NCBI RefSeq assembly: GCF_018524365.1
Contig: NZ_JAEKFT010000014.1
Span: forward strand, 57,105-121,104
Direction of reading: 5' to 3'
Source: Denitromonas iodatirespirans
Lineage (GTDB): Bacteria > Pseudomonadota > Gammaproteobacteria > Burkholderiales > Rhodocyclaceae
DNA length: 64,000 bases
Part shown: in pieces, positions 37,437 through 47,625 of the stretch
Position numbering within the stretch: the first letter of the stretch is position 1
Layout of the letters: each line of letters starts with the position of its first letter
Program-made: the position numbers and the translations under genes
Notes under the pieces: generated by a model
Seen by the model: only the letters and a program-made list of their open reading frames with translations
Told to the model about the DNA's origin: nothing
Database searches by the model: none

Positions 37437-38089
37437 AGGGCGATCTCCTTCGGGACGACGGTGGGTCGCTGCGGGTCGTAACCCGGATTGAGCCACACGA
37501 TGATCGAGGCACAGCCGCGGGATTCTTCGTCCTCTGGAATGTAGTCGTCGATGACCCCGCAGTAGCTGAAGCCTTCCTTGAGCTGGAAGCTCAGCACCTG
37601 GTCGCGCAGGTCGCCCCAGACGACTTTCTGCGCATAGAACTCGGCACTCATTTCGTCGGCGTAGCGGTGGTAGCCGGGCAGGCGGCCGCAGGCGATGATG
37701 CGCTTGAGGTTCATGGCCCGGCACAGCTTGCGGCGCGCTTCGTACAGCAGATGGCCGATGCCCGTGCCCTGCATTTCCGGCGCGACGAAGACCTCGGCGC
37801 CGTACAGCGTGCGGCCGTCGGGGTCGTGGTTCTCGAAGGTGCCGGCGCCGGTGATTTCCTTCCAGGAATGGGACTCGGCCCAGTCGTCCCAGCGCACGAT
37901 CATCGAACTGGCGCAGCCGACCACGCCGTCGTCGGTCTCGGCCACCACCTGGCCTTGGGGGAACACGTCGAGCTGCTCGCGCAGCTTGCGGCGGCTCCAG
38001 GGCGGAATCGAGGGGTAGACGCGTGCCTGCAGTTCGATCAGCGCCGGGATGTCTTCCTTGCGTGTCTGGCGCACCCAGGGTCGTTTCAT
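37433..38089 (-). CDS. GNAT N-acetyltransferase, partner of the adjacent nitrilase
   Basis: The 218-residue protein has the acetyl-CoA binding region AEVFVAPEMQGTGIGHLLYE near residue 99 (Q/R-x-x-G-x-G type) and begins with TRKEDIPALIELQARVYPS. It corresponds to the N-terminal half of fused GNAT-nitrilase proteins, and here it ends in a TGA overlapping the start of the nitrilase gene. Together the two could acetylate and hydrolyse a small amine or amide (inference). It is 73 bases downstream of ahcY, across a hairpin. Confidence 0.87.
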   Translation of the reverse strand: MKRPWVRQTRKEDIPALIELQARVYPSIPPWSRRKLREQLDVFPQGQVVAETDDGVVGCASSMIVRWDDWAESHSWKEITGAGTFENHDPDGRTLYGAEVFVAPEMQGTGIGHLLYEARRKLCRAMNLKRIIACGRLPGYHRYADEMSAEFYAQKVVWGDLRDQVLSFQLKEGFSYCGVIDDYIPEDEESRGCASIIVWLNPGYDPQRPTVVPKEIAL

Positions 38090-38107
38090 GCAGAACTCCT
38101 CATGAAC

Positions 38108-38154
38108 CGGGCGGCCGGACCGCCGCCTGGTGTCATGGCGGTGGTCCGGCCCGC
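38108..38154 (-). terminator. Hairpin between ahcY and the GNAT gene
   Basis: A 20-base arm containing GGCCGGACCGCCGCC pairs with GGCGGTGGTCCGGCC around a 7-9-base loop, 9 bases after the ahcY stop. There is no T-run. It may reduce read-through or protect the ahcY message. Confidence 0.5.
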
Positions 38155-38162
38155 GGATTGGA

Positions 38163-39572
<1,410 letters not shown>

Positions 39573-39633
39573 GGGTTGCTCCATGCTATGACCGGGGGGA
39601 GGGGGATCGGCATTCGGGCCTTCTCACGCACCT

Positions 39634-39650
39634 CCCGTGCCCGGCACGGG
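39634..39650 (-). promoter_or_regulatory. Hairpin between the SAH riboswitch and ahcY
   Basis: CCCGTGCC and GGCACGGG form a perfect 8-bp stem with a single-base loop, just 3' of the aptamer and 62 bases before the ahcY start. Without a T-run it is unlikely to be a plain terminator; it may be part of the expression platform. Confidence 0.5.
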
Positions 39651-39658
39651 TTGATGTC

Positions 39659-39750
39659 GTGAGCGCCGTTGATTCTCACCGCCAGCGGCGGCTTCCGAGC
39701 CTGGGGCGTCGGTCAGGGCGACCTGACGACCTCGCAGCGCTCCTCGGAAA
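39659..39750 (-). ncRNA. S-adenosylhomocysteine (SAH) riboswitch
   Basis: Read on the minus strand, the leader holds the conserved blocks of the SAH aptamer in the right order: CCGAGGAGCGCTGC (39734-39747), then CCAGGCTCGG about 45 bases later, and finally AACGGCGCTC ending near 39661. The GAGGAGCGC block can pair with GCGCTC to form the pseudoknot, and CCGAG with CTCGG for the first stem. This class turns on ahcY when SAH accumulates and is common in betaproteobacteria. Confidence 0.92.
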
Positions 39751-39808
39751 GGAGGCCAGTATACGCAAGCGCCTGAAAAACATGAAGCGTTCGCGGATCG
39801 GTGGTGCC

Positions 39809-40684
39809 TCAGCCGGGGTTGCTCTGCCGGCAGGCTTTGAGCACCGCCGCATCGTCCTCCTCGGCCCAGCCCAGCGCACAGGTGCGCTGGAACACCGCCT
39901 GCGCCGCCGCGCCCAGCGTGAGCGGTTGATCGACCGCGCGGGCGCAGTCCAGCGCCAGGCCGATGTCCTTGGTCAGGATGCGCGCATGGGCGCGCGGCGC
40001 AAAATCGCCCGCCAGCGCCCGCGGGATGCGGTCGGCGGTGATCCACGACTGGCCGGAGCTGGCGCACACCACGTCGAGCACGGTCTTCGCGTCCAGCCCG
40101 AGCCGCTCGGCCAGGGCAAAGGCCTCGCCCGCCGCGGCCAGATTGACTGCCGCCAGCAAGTTGTTGACCAGCTTGGCCTTGGCGCCGTCGCCCGGATGCG
40201 GGCCGATGACGAAGCGTGACTTGGCGAGCATCGCCAGCAGCGGGGCGAGCGCTTCGACCAGTGCCGGGTCGCCGCCCAGCATCATGCTCATGCCGCCATC
40301 GCGCGCCCGTGCCGGGCCGCCGGAGATCGGCGCGTCGAGCGTCTGCCAGCCGGCCCTGGCCAGACCGGCGGCGCAGTCGATCACGTCATTCGGCGCGATG
40401 GTGCTGCAGATCATCACCGCCCGCCCGGCGCCGTCGATGCTGGCCACTCCGTCGGGGCCGAGCAGCACCTGGTGCGTCTCGGCACCGGTGCCGACCACGG
40501 TGATCACCACATCCACCGCCGCGGCCAGCGCAGCCGGAGAGTCGGCCACTGTGGCGCCGGCGGTGCAGGCGATGGTTTCCGGCCCGTCGCACAGGTCGCG
40601 CACCGTCACGTCCACGCCACGTTCGCGCAGGTTGAGGGCCATGGCCAGGCCCATGTTGCCGATGCCGATGATGCCGACGCGCAT
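39809..40684 (-). CDS. 3-Hydroxyisobutyrate dehydrogenase family NAD(P)-dependent oxidoreductase
   Basis: This 291-residue protein has the N-terminal dinucleotide site VGIIGIGNMGLAMALNL, the substrate-site DAPISGGPARARDGGMSMML near residue 117 and the catalytic lysine in GAKAKLVNNLLAAVNL near residue 167. These features fit beta-hydroxyacid dehydrogenases, which oxidise 3-hydroxyisobutyrate, tartronate semialdehyde and similar acids; the substrate cannot be told from sequence. It is transcribed toward the ahcY leader and appears to be alone. Confidence 0.87.
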   Translation of the reverse strand: MRVGIIGIGNMGLAMALNLRERGVDVTVRDLCDGPETIACTAGATVADSPAALAAAVDVVITVVGTGAETHQVLLGPDGVASIDGAGRAVMICSTIAPNDVIDCAAGLARAGWQTLDAPISGGPARARDGGMSMMLGGDPALVEALAPLLAMLAKSRFVIGPHPGDGAKAKLVNNLLAAVNLAAAGEAFALAERLGLDAKTVLDVVCASSGQSWITADRIPRALAGDFAPRAHARILTKDIGLALDCARAVDQPLTLGAAAQAVFQRTCALGWAEEDDAAVLKACRQSNPG

Positions 40685-40751
40685 GGCGTGTTCCTCGAAG
40701 AAGCCGCCTCGGGCGGGGTGCGATGACTCTACCCGCTGCGCGCCGCGTCCG

Positions 40752-41828
40752 CTACGCCCCGGCGCGCCGATGCCGCCACAGGCTCACCGCCAGCGTCAGC
40801 ACGGTGAGCGGGATGACGAAGCTTAGCATGGCCGAGGAGAGCATCGGCGCGGCAGCATGGTGCTGGGCCGAGAGCACCAGGAAGGCCGTGTAGGCCACGT
40901 AGTAGCCGAGGAACACCGCGCCTTCCCAGCGCGCGATCTCGCGCCCGGTGATGAACACCGGCAGGCAGGCGAAGGCGACCGCCAGCATCACCCACATGTC
41001 GAAATCGCGGGCGGCTTCGGACACCGGCAGGCCGGTGCTCGACACCAGCCCCGCCGCGCCCAGGCAGCCAAGAATGTTGAACAGGTTGCTGCCCACCACA
41101 TTGCCCACCGCGATGTCGCGTTCGCCGCGCACGGCGGCCATGATCGAGGTGGCGATCTCCGGCATCGAGGTGCCGATGGCGACGATGGTCAGGCCGATCA
41201 CCAGGTCGCTCACGCCGAAGGCGCGCGCGAAATGCGTGGCCGCGCCGACCAACCAGTCGGCCCCCAGCACCAGCAGGCCCAGGCCGCCGAGCACCAGCAG
41301 CACCTGCGCCACCGGCGAGGCATCCCAGCCCGCCGGCTCGGGCAACTCGTGCATGGCCTCTTCCTGCGCCTTCGCCGAGCCGCGGCGCGCCTGCACGATC
41401 AGGAACACGGTGTAGATGACGGCCAACGACAGCAGCAGTCCGGCTTCGAGACGGCTGAGTCCGCCGTCGGCCGACAGCCCCACCAGCAGGGCCGACACGC
41501 CGATCAGGATCGGCACCTCCTGGCGGATGATCTGCTCCGACACCGCCAGCGGCACGATCAGCGCCGAAATGCCGAGGATCAGCAGCACGTTGGCGATGTT
41601 GCTGCCCAGCACGTTGCCGATCGCCAGATCCGGATTGCCGTCGAGTGCGGCCCCCACCGACACCGCCACCTCGGGCGCGCTGGTGCCGAAGGCCACCACC
41701 GTGAGGCCGATCACCAGCGGCGAGATGCCCCAAGACAGCGCCATGCGCGCCGCGCCGCGGACCAGCGCTTCGGCGCCGGCAATGAGGGCCACGAGGCCGA
41801 GAACGAAGAAACCGAGTTGAGTGAGCAT
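40752..41828 (-). CDS. Calcium/sodium (CaCA-family) antiporter, YrbG-like
   Basis: The 358-residue membrane protein has about ten helices in two inverted halves, each with the ion-binding alpha repeat: VVAFGTSAPEVAVSVGAAL plus GNVLGSNIANVLLILG in the first, and IVAIGTSMPEIATSIMAAV plus GNVVGSNLFNILGCLG in the second. A hydrophilic loop (about residues 150-175) joins them. It should exchange Ca2+ for Na+ or H+ across the inner membrane. ATG 41828 gives the usual start directly before the first helix; 41876 would add 16 residues. Confidence 0.9.
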   Translation of the reverse strand: MLTQLGFFVLGLVALIAGAEALVRGAARMALSWGISPLVIGLTVVAFGTSAPEVAVSVGAALDGNPDLAIGNVLGSNIANVLLILGISALIVPLAVSEQIIRQEVPILIGVSALLVGLSADGGLSRLEAGLLLSLAVIYTVFLIVQARRGSAKAQEEAMHELPEPAGWDASPVAQVLLVLGGLGLLVLGADWLVGAATHFARAFGVSDLVIGLTIVAIGTSMPEIATSIMAAVRGERDIAVGNVVGSNLFNILGCLGAAGLVSSTGLPVSEAARDFDMWVMLAVAFACLPVFITGREIARWEGAVFLGYYVAYTAFLVLSAQHHAAAPMLSSAMLSFVIPLTVLTLAVSLWRHRRAGA

Positions 41829-41971
41829 GACGACGGTGCCAGAGGGAATCGTGGGGCCTTCGAGTGCTATTGCCACGCCAAGTTCCGTCAGTTGCCTGTC
41901 GTCGCCGGAGTATCCGCGCGCTTCATCCCACCGGTATACACTGAGGTTTTTTTGCAGCCACGACCTGAGCC

Positions 41972-43981
41972 ATGACCGACGCCGACGTCCTCTCGACCCC
42001 CGTAACGCTCGACACCACGGTCGACCAGCGCATGGTCGGCGTGCGCGCGGCGGGTCGGCGCCTGCAGCGTCAGGGCGGTCGGCCCTGGCGCGCCTTCTTC
42101 GTCACGGTGGCGCTGTGGCTGGTGGTGGGGGCGCTGATCGGGTTTTTCAGCGCGCAGATGGAGGCCTTGCCCGGCGGTCAGTGGTTCCCGCTAGCGATGA
42201 TCGTGCTGGCGGGCATTGTCCTCATGCAGCGCGCGCAGCGCCGGCTGTCGCGGCGCGTTGCCGCCCGGCAGCCCGACCGTTTTCAGATCGCCCTCGCCGA
42301 CGACGCGCTGGAGGTCGCGCATGACGAGGCGATCAGCCGCGTGCAGTGGCGCAGCATCGAGGCGCTCGAGCGCATCGGCGACCTGTTGCTCATTCATCTG
42401 ACCACCTTCGAAGTGCTGATCGTGCCCCTTGCTGGCCTCGCGCCGGACACCGACGCCTGGCTGGCCCGCCTCGAAACGCTCAGTGGCTGCCGCGTCACCG
42501 TCGGCGCGCCGCCGCCCGTGCCGGAGGTTGCCGATCAGACGCAGCCCTGGCGCGATCTGGCCAGCAACCTCGCCGCGGGTGTGGGCCTCCTGCTGGTGCG
42601 CGCCAAGGCGACCGCCCGGCTCAAAGTGTCGGCGGCACAGCTGGTCTGGCTGTTGCTGGTCGACCTGCTGCTCATCGCCTTCGGCAACTGGCTGCTGGTC
42701 GGCACCGACAGCGAGTTCAACCGCTACGGCATGGCTTCGGCGGTGTTCTGGGTGCCGCTGCTGCTGCTCGCCGCATGGGCCTCGGCACGCGCTGCGGACG
42801 ACGACCGCAAAACGCTGCCCGGCGCCGTCGCGTTGGTCGCCGTCGGCATTGTCGGTACCGTCATCCAGTACGCCGCCATCCTTGGCTTTCAGCGGCTCGA
42901 TGACGCGTTCGCGATGGCCAACGCCTATCTCTACTGGGGCTTCATCGGCTGGCTGATCATCGCCTCCATCGTTGCCCTCGCACGGGCGCAGCAACTCCTG
43001 CCCGAGCAGCGCATGGGCGCGGTGCTGGCGGTGCTCGGCCTGCTCATTGCGCCGCAGTGGCTGTTCAAGGACGGCAGCAGTCTGTGGATACCGCGCTACG
43101 ACGAAACGGCGGCGGCCGCCGAGAGCGACGCGGCCCAGGCCCGCTATGCGGCGGTCACCCAGGAGGCCATCCTCTACACTCAACCCGCCCTGCTCGACGC
43201 CGCGCTCGCCGACATCGCGCCCGGGCGCCCCGGCGTGCCCGAGCTGTTCGTGCTGTCGGTCGGCGGCCATGGCAACCAGGATGTGTTCCTGCGTGAGGTG
43301 CGCGCCGTCGATGCGCTATTCCGCGAGCGTTTCGATGCCGAAGGCCGCAGCCTGGTGCTGGTCAACAACCCCACCACCGTCGACACCCTGCCCATCGCCA
43401 GCGTCACCGCGCTGGCGCGCAGCCTCAAGGTTTTCGGTCAGCGCATGAATGCCGACGAAGACGTGCTGGTGGTCTTCCTCACCTCCCACGGCTCCGAAGA
43501 ACACCGCTTCGACCTCAGCCTGTGGCCCTACCGCTTCGACGAGTTGAGCCCTGAGGTGCTGCGCGGCCTGCTCGACGAGGCCGGCATCCGTTACCGCGCG
43601 CTGATCGTCTCGGCCTGCTACTCCGGCGGTTTCGTGCCGCCGCTGGCCGGCCCCGACACCCTGGTGATGACCGCCTCGCGCGCCGACCGCAACTCCCACG
43701 GCTGCAGCCACAGCGCCGACTGGACCTTCTTCGGCCGCGCGCTGTTCAACGAGGCGCTGCGCGACACCTATGCCTTCGACTCCGCCTTCGAACAGGCCAG
43801 CGTCGCGGTCGCCGAGCGCGAAGCCGCCGAGGGCTATACGCCGTCCGAGCCGCAGATCGCCATGGGTGAGGCGGTGGCGCCGGTGCTCACCGCCATCGAG
43901 CGGCGGTTGCAGGTGGATGCCATGGGGCAGCGGCGGATGGCGGAGGTCGCGGCGCCGGACCAGGCGCCGCAGCGGCAGTAG
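41972..43981 (+). CDS. Membrane-anchored C13 family (legumain/caspase-fold) peptidase
   Basis: The 669-residue protein has two membrane helices at residues 42-85, a globular segment, four to five more helices between about 215 and 360, and a C-terminal C13 peptidase domain facing one side of the membrane. The catalytic pair is visible as His506 in FLTSHGSEEH and Cys549 in IVSACYSGGFVPP, which is the clan CD arrangement. The middle region has a YcxB-like look. A possible -10 (TATACA) is at 41935. Its substrates and role are unknown; protein processing or regulated proteolysis is the obvious guess. It is monocistronic. Confidence 0.85.
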   Translation: MTDADVLSTPVTLDTTVDQRMVGVRAAGRRLQRQGGRPWRAFFVTVALWLVVGALIGFFSAQMEALPGGQWFPLAMIVLAGIVLMQRAQRRLSRRVAARQPDRFQIALADDALEVAHDEAISRVQWRSIEALERIGDLLLIHLTTFEVLIVPLAGLAPDTDAWLARLETLSGCRVTVGAPPPVPEVADQTQPWRDLASNLAAGVGLLLVRAKATARLKVSAAQLVWLLLVDLLLIAFGNWLLVGTDSEFNRYGMASAVFWVPLLLLAAWASARAADDDRKTLPGAVALVAVGIVGTVIQYAAILGFQRLDDAFAMANAYLYWGFIGWLIIASIVALARAQQLLPEQRMGAVLAVLGLLIAPQWLFKDGSSLWIPRYDETAAAAESDAAQARYAAVTQEAILYTQPALLDAALADIAPGRPGVPELFVLSVGGHGNQDVFLREVRAVDALFRERFDAEGRSLVLVNNPTTVDTLPIASVTALARSLKVFGQRMNADEDVLVVFLTSHGSEEHRFDLSLWPYRFDELSPEVLRGLLDEAGIRYRALIVSACYSGGFVPPLAGPDTLVMTASRADRNSHGCSHSADWTFFGRALFNEALRDTYAFDSAFEQASVAVAEREAAEGYTPSEPQIAMGEAVAPVLTAIERRLQVDAMGQRRMAEVAAPDQAPQRQ

Positions 43982-43997
43982 CCGGGTCGGTCGCCGG

Positions 43998-44597
43998 TCA
44001 GGCGGGCTGCGTCAGCGCCCGCTCCACGAAATCCAGCCGGTCCTGCCCCCAGAACACCTCGTTGCCGATCACGCAGCTCGGCACCCCGAACACGTTCGCC
44101 GCGATGGTCGCCTCGGTATTGGCCGCCAGCGTCGCGTCATGGCGCGGGTCGCGCGCCTCGGCGAGCAGGCTCGCCGGCAGATTCGCGCTGGCCAGCAGGT
44201 CGGCCACGACCGCCTCGTCGGCCAGGTTGCGGTTGTCGGTCCACAAGGCCTGACCGAAGGCGACGGTCAGCGGCAAAGCCTCATGCCCGGCCGCCAGCGC
44301 GGCCAGCACGGCACCGACGGCGAGGCGCTCGTCGACCGGGAAATGCGTCGGCTGGATATGCATCGGCACGCCCAGATGCCGGCTCCAGCGCGCCAGTTCC
44401 TGCAACCGGTAGGCCTGGCGCGCCGGCGGCCGGTCGCGCAGTTGCAGGCCGCCGGTGGCGGCGAACAGCTTGGGCAATTGCACCGGCCGGAGCCGCAGCT
44501 CGGCGCCGGTGCGCTCGACGATGCCGCCGAGCTGGCGGGCGGCCAGGTAGCTCCAGGGGGAGTTGAGGACGAAGTAGTAGTCGAGTGCTTGGGGCAT
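43998..44597 (-). CDS. 2-Hydroxychromene-2-carboxylate isomerase family (DsbA-like kappa GST)
   Basis: This 199-residue thioredoxin-fold protein starts LDYYFVLNSPWSYLAARQLG, where the active-site Ser of the isomerase/kappa-GST family is in SPWSY, and ends with VFGVPSCVIGNEVFWGQDRL, another family hallmark. NahD, the best known member, isomerises 2-hydroxychromene-2-carboxylate in naphthalene breakdown with glutathione. The upstream CoA ligase and thiolase point to catabolism, but no naphthalene genes are here, so the substrate is unknown. Confidence 0.85.
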   Translation of the reverse strand: MPQALDYYFVLNSPWSYLAARQLGGIVERTGAELRLRPVQLPKLFAATGGLQLRDRPPARQAYRLQELARWSRHLGVPMHIQPTHFPVDERLAVGAVLAALAAGHEALPLTVAFGQALWTDNRNLADEAVVADLLASANLPASLLAEARDPRHDATLAANTEATIAANVFGVPSCVIGNEVFWGQDRLDFVERALTQPA

Positions 44598-44776
44598 GGG
44601 CGGCGTTCCTGTCGCGGGGGTGTGCGCGGCCCGGTCGCGGGCGGGGGCCCGGCCGGTGCGCGTTTGTGTGCGTCACATCCTGGCACAGGCCGGCTGCCGT
44701 TGGCGAGCCCCCGCCGGCCACCCAGCGGCTCGTCATGGTGTCCCGGGTCGGAGCAGTGCGTCGCGCCGGGGTGGGA

Positions 44777-46297
44777 TCAGGCCGGCAGTCGTTTGCGCAG
44801 TTCGGTCTTGAGTATTTTGCCGTAGCTGTTCTTGGGTAGCTCGTCGCAGAAGTGGTACTGCTTGGGTTTCTTGAACGAGGCGATGTGCTGCCGGCACCAC
44901 TGGTCGAGCGCGGCGGCATCGACGGCGCCCGGCGCGCGCGGCACCACGAAGGCGACGACGATCTCGCCCCACTCCGGCTCGGGCGCGCCGACCACCGACA
45001 CCTCCGCCACGCCCGCGTGCAGGGCCAGCACCTCCTCGACCTCGCGCGGGTAGATGTTGCTGCCGCCGGAGATGATCACGTCCTTCGAGCGGTCGGTCAG
45101 CGTCAGCAGGCCGTCCTCGCTCAGGTGGCCGATGTCGCCGGTGCGCAGCCAGCCGTCGCTCAGCGCCTGGGCGGTGGCCGCCTCGTTGCGCCAGTAGCCG
45201 CGCATCACTGCGGCGCCGCGCACCACGATCTCGCCAGTGGCGCCGGCCGGCAGCGGGTTGAGCGCCACGTCGACCACCCTCACGTCCACGCAGGTCTGCG
45301 CCATGCCCACCGACAGCAGCCGGCGTTCCCAGTCGGGGTGGTCGCGGTCGGCGATCTCGCGCCGGCCCAGCGCGGTGATGGTCATCGGGCTCTCGCCCTG
45401 GCCGTAGATCTGGATGAAGCGCGGCCCCAGCACCGCCAGCGCGGCCTGGATGTCGGCCAGGTACATCGGCCCGCCGCCGTAGATGATCGACTTGATGCCC
45501 TCACCGGTGCTGCCGCTGCGCCGCGCGGCGTCGACCAGGCGCTTGACCATGGTCGGCGCGGCGAACATCGACACCTCGCGCAGCCGCGGCGCCAGCGCCA
45601 GGATCTCGTCGGCATCGAAGCCGCGCGACGGCGGCACCACATGGCGCGCGCCGCAGCGCACATGGATGAAGTTGTACAGCCCGGCGCCATGCGACATCGG
45701 CGCCGCGTACAGCGCGGCGTCGGCCGGGCTCACCGGGTCGACGTCCACCGGGTAGCAGGTGGTCATGGCGGTCAGGTTGGCATGCGAGAGCATCACGCCC
45801 TTGGGCCGCCCGGTGGTGCCCGAGGTGTAGAACAGCCAGGCCAGGTCGTCCGGCGCCACCAGCTGCGGCGGGCTCAGCTCGGCATGGGCGCCGGCCATCT
45901 GCGCGTAGCCTTCGCCCAGCAGGGCCAGCTCGGTGCAGCCCGCCGGCAGGGTGCCGGCGGCGAAGCGCTCGCCGCTGTCGGTCAGCATCAGGCGTGCTTC
46001 GGCATGGTCGGCGATCCAGGCCGCCTCGGTGGGGTGCAGCTTGTGGTTGATCGGCACCACCACGGCGCCCGCCCACCACGCGGCGTAGAGCACTTCGAGG
46101 TATTCCACGCTGTTGTGCGCGAACACCGCGACCCGGTCGCCGCGGCGCAGGCCGTGCGCCTCGGTCAGGCAGCGCGCCAGCGAGGCCGCGCGGCGGGCGA
46201 AGCCCAGGTAGTCGGCGTGCAGGGTCTCGCCGGTGAGCAGGGCTGGCGCCGTCGGATGCCGGTGGGCCGTGGCATGGAGCCAGTTGGCGACGTTCAT
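44777..46297 (-). CDS. Class I adenylate-forming acyl-CoA ligase
   Basis: The 506-residue enzyme shows YTSGTTGRPKGVMLSHANL near residue 157, IQIYGQGESPMTITALGRRE near residue 292, the hinge DGWLRTGDIGHLSEDGLL and the C-terminal Lys in ELPKNSYGKILKTELRK. It would make a CoA thioester from a carboxylic acid. It lies 8 bases downstream of the thiolase gene, so the two probably act in one beta-oxidation-like route. It differs clearly from the CoA ligase at 31.6 kb. Confidence 0.88.
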   Translation of the reverse strand: MNVANWLHATAHRHPTAPALLTGETLHADYLGFARRAASLARCLTEAHGLRRGDRVAVFAHNSVEYLEVLYAAWWAGAVVVPINHKLHPTEAAWIADHAEARLMLTDSGERFAAGTLPAGCTELALLGEGYAQMAGAHAELSPPQLVAPDDLAWLFYTSGTTGRPKGVMLSHANLTAMTTCYPVDVDPVSPADAALYAAPMSHGAGLYNFIHVRCGARHVVPPSRGFDADEILALAPRLREVSMFAAPTMVKRLVDAARRSGSTGEGIKSIIYGGGPMYLADIQAALAVLGPRFIQIYGQGESPMTITALGRREIADRDHPDWERRLLSVGMAQTCVDVRVVDVALNPLPAGATGEIVVRGAAVMRGYWRNEAATAQALSDGWLRTGDIGHLSEDGLLTLTDRSKDVIISGGSNIYPREVEEVLALHAGVAEVSVVGAPEPEWGEIVVAFVVPRAPGAVDAAALDQWCRQHIASFKKPKQYHFCDELPKNSYGKILKTELRKRLPA

Positions 46298-46305
46298 CGC
46301 TGCAC

Positions 46306-47481
46306 TCAGGCGCGCTTGGCTTCAAGGATCGAGGCGTAGTTGGCCACCGCCGCCCCGCCCATGTTGAACACCAGCCCCAGCGCGGCGTCGGTGCGCTGGA
46401 TGTCGCCGGCGCGGCCGGTGAGCTGGCGGAAGCCCAGCGCATGCATCGACACGCCGGTGGCGCCCACCGGATGGCCCTTGGCCTTGAGGCCGCCGGACAG
46501 GTTCACCGGCAGCGCGCCGTCGCGCAGCACCGTGCCCTCGGCCAGGGCGCGATGGCCCTCGCCCTTCGGCGCCAGGCCCATGGCCTCGTAGATCAGCAGT
46601 TCGGCGATGGTGAAGCAGTCGTGCACCTCGGCAAAGTCGAGCTGCGCCGCGCTGATGCCGGCCTGGGCGTAGGCCTGTGCGATGGCCCGCTGCGGCCCTT
46701 CAAAGGCCAGGAAGTCGCGCTTGCCCAGCGGCAGGAAGTCGTTCACCTGCGCCATGGCACGCAGGCCCACCTCACGCGGGAAGCGCTTGGCGCGTGCCGG
46801 CGAGGCCAGGAGGATCGCCGCCGCGCCGTCGGTGATCAGCGAGCAGTCGGTCATGCGCAGGGGCGGGGCGATCAGCGGGTTCTTGTCGGAGACGGTGCTG
46901 CAGAATTCGACGCTGACCTCGCGCTGCATGTGGGCCAGCGGGTTGAACATCGCGTTGGCGTGGTTCTTGGCCGCGATCTGCGCCATTGCCGGCAGCGGGT
47001 CGCGGTAGCGTGCCTGGTATTGCTGCGCCGCGATGCCGAACAGCTGCGGAAAGCTCAGGCCGGCTTCGTCCGGATTGTTCTGGTAGCCGGCGCCGGCCAG
47101 CGCGCGGGTGACTTGCTCGGTGGTGTTGGCGGTCATCTTCTCGGCGCCGACCACCAGCACCAGCTCGGCATCGCCGGCGCGGATGGCGTTGACCCCGGCC
47201 CAGATGGCGGCGGCGCCCGAGGCGCAGGCGTTCTCGCAGCGGGTGGCCGGCTTGAAGCGCAGGCCGGGGTGGGTCTGGTGGATCAGCGAGGCGGCAAAAC
47301 CGTCCGCCACCATGCCCGAGTTGAAGTGGCCGAGATACACGGCGTCGATCTCGGCCGGGTCGATGGCGGCCTCGTCGATGGCCTCCGCCGCGGCCGCGAC
47401 GATCAGATCTTCCAGGGTCTGGCCGTCCAGGCGGCCGAAGCGGGTGTGCCCGCTGGCGACGATGGAAACGTTCTCTGCCAT
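46306..47481 (-). CDS. Thiolase-family acetyl-CoA acyltransferase (SCP-x-like)
   Basis: This 391-residue enzyme has the active-site Cys in CENACASGAAAIWAG near residue 88, the FAEVHDCFTIAELL block near residue 294 and GGLKAKGHPVGATG near residue 342, matching the SCP-x thiolase subgroup. It would cleave or form a carbon-carbon bond in an acyl-CoA. I chose ATG 47481, which has GGAGGA just upstream. It heads a group with a CoA ligase and a DsbA-type isomerase and is divergent from a LuxR-type regulator. Confidence 0.88.
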   Translation of the reverse strand: MAENVSIVASGHTRFGRLDGQTLEDLIVAAAAEAIDEAAIDPAEIDAVYLGHFNSGMVADGFAASLIHQTHPGLRFKPATRCENACASGAAAIWAGVNAIRAGDAELVLVVGAEKMTANTTEQVTRALAGAGYQNNPDEAGLSFPQLFGIAAQQYQARYRDPLPAMAQIAAKNHANAMFNPLAHMQREVSVEFCSTVSDKNPLIAPPLRMTDCSLITDGAAAILLASPARAKRFPREVGLRAMAQVNDFLPLGKRDFLAFEGPQRAIAQAYAQAGISAAQLDFAEVHDCFTIAELLIYEAMGLAPKGEGHRALAEGTVLRDGALPVNLSGGLKAKGHPVGATGVSMHALGFRQLTGRAGDIQRTDAALGLVFNMGGAAVANYASILEAKRA

Positions 47482-47611
47482 GCTGTCCTCCTCCGGTATC
47501 GTTGTGCGATGAAGCGTTGCTGATGCAGTCACTTTACGAAGCCGGCCGGCGCGCACTCTATCCGTTCAACTACGTACATGAGCGCGTATCGTTCGTTGAT
47601 GGCAAGCGAGT

Positions 47612-47625
47612 TTGAACATGTTCAA
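47612..47625. promoter_or_regulatory. Perfect palindrome over the start codon of the LuxR-type gene
   Basis: TTGAACATGTTCAA is a perfect 14-bp inverted repeat covering the ATG at 47618. It could be an operator for autoregulation by the encoded HTH protein or for a different factor. No classical ribosome-binding site stands before the ATG. Confidence 0.5.

Noticed and set aside
39634..39650. Intrinsic terminator in the ahcY leader
   Set aside because: No T-run follows the stem on the minus strand; I list it only as a possible expression-platform hairpin.
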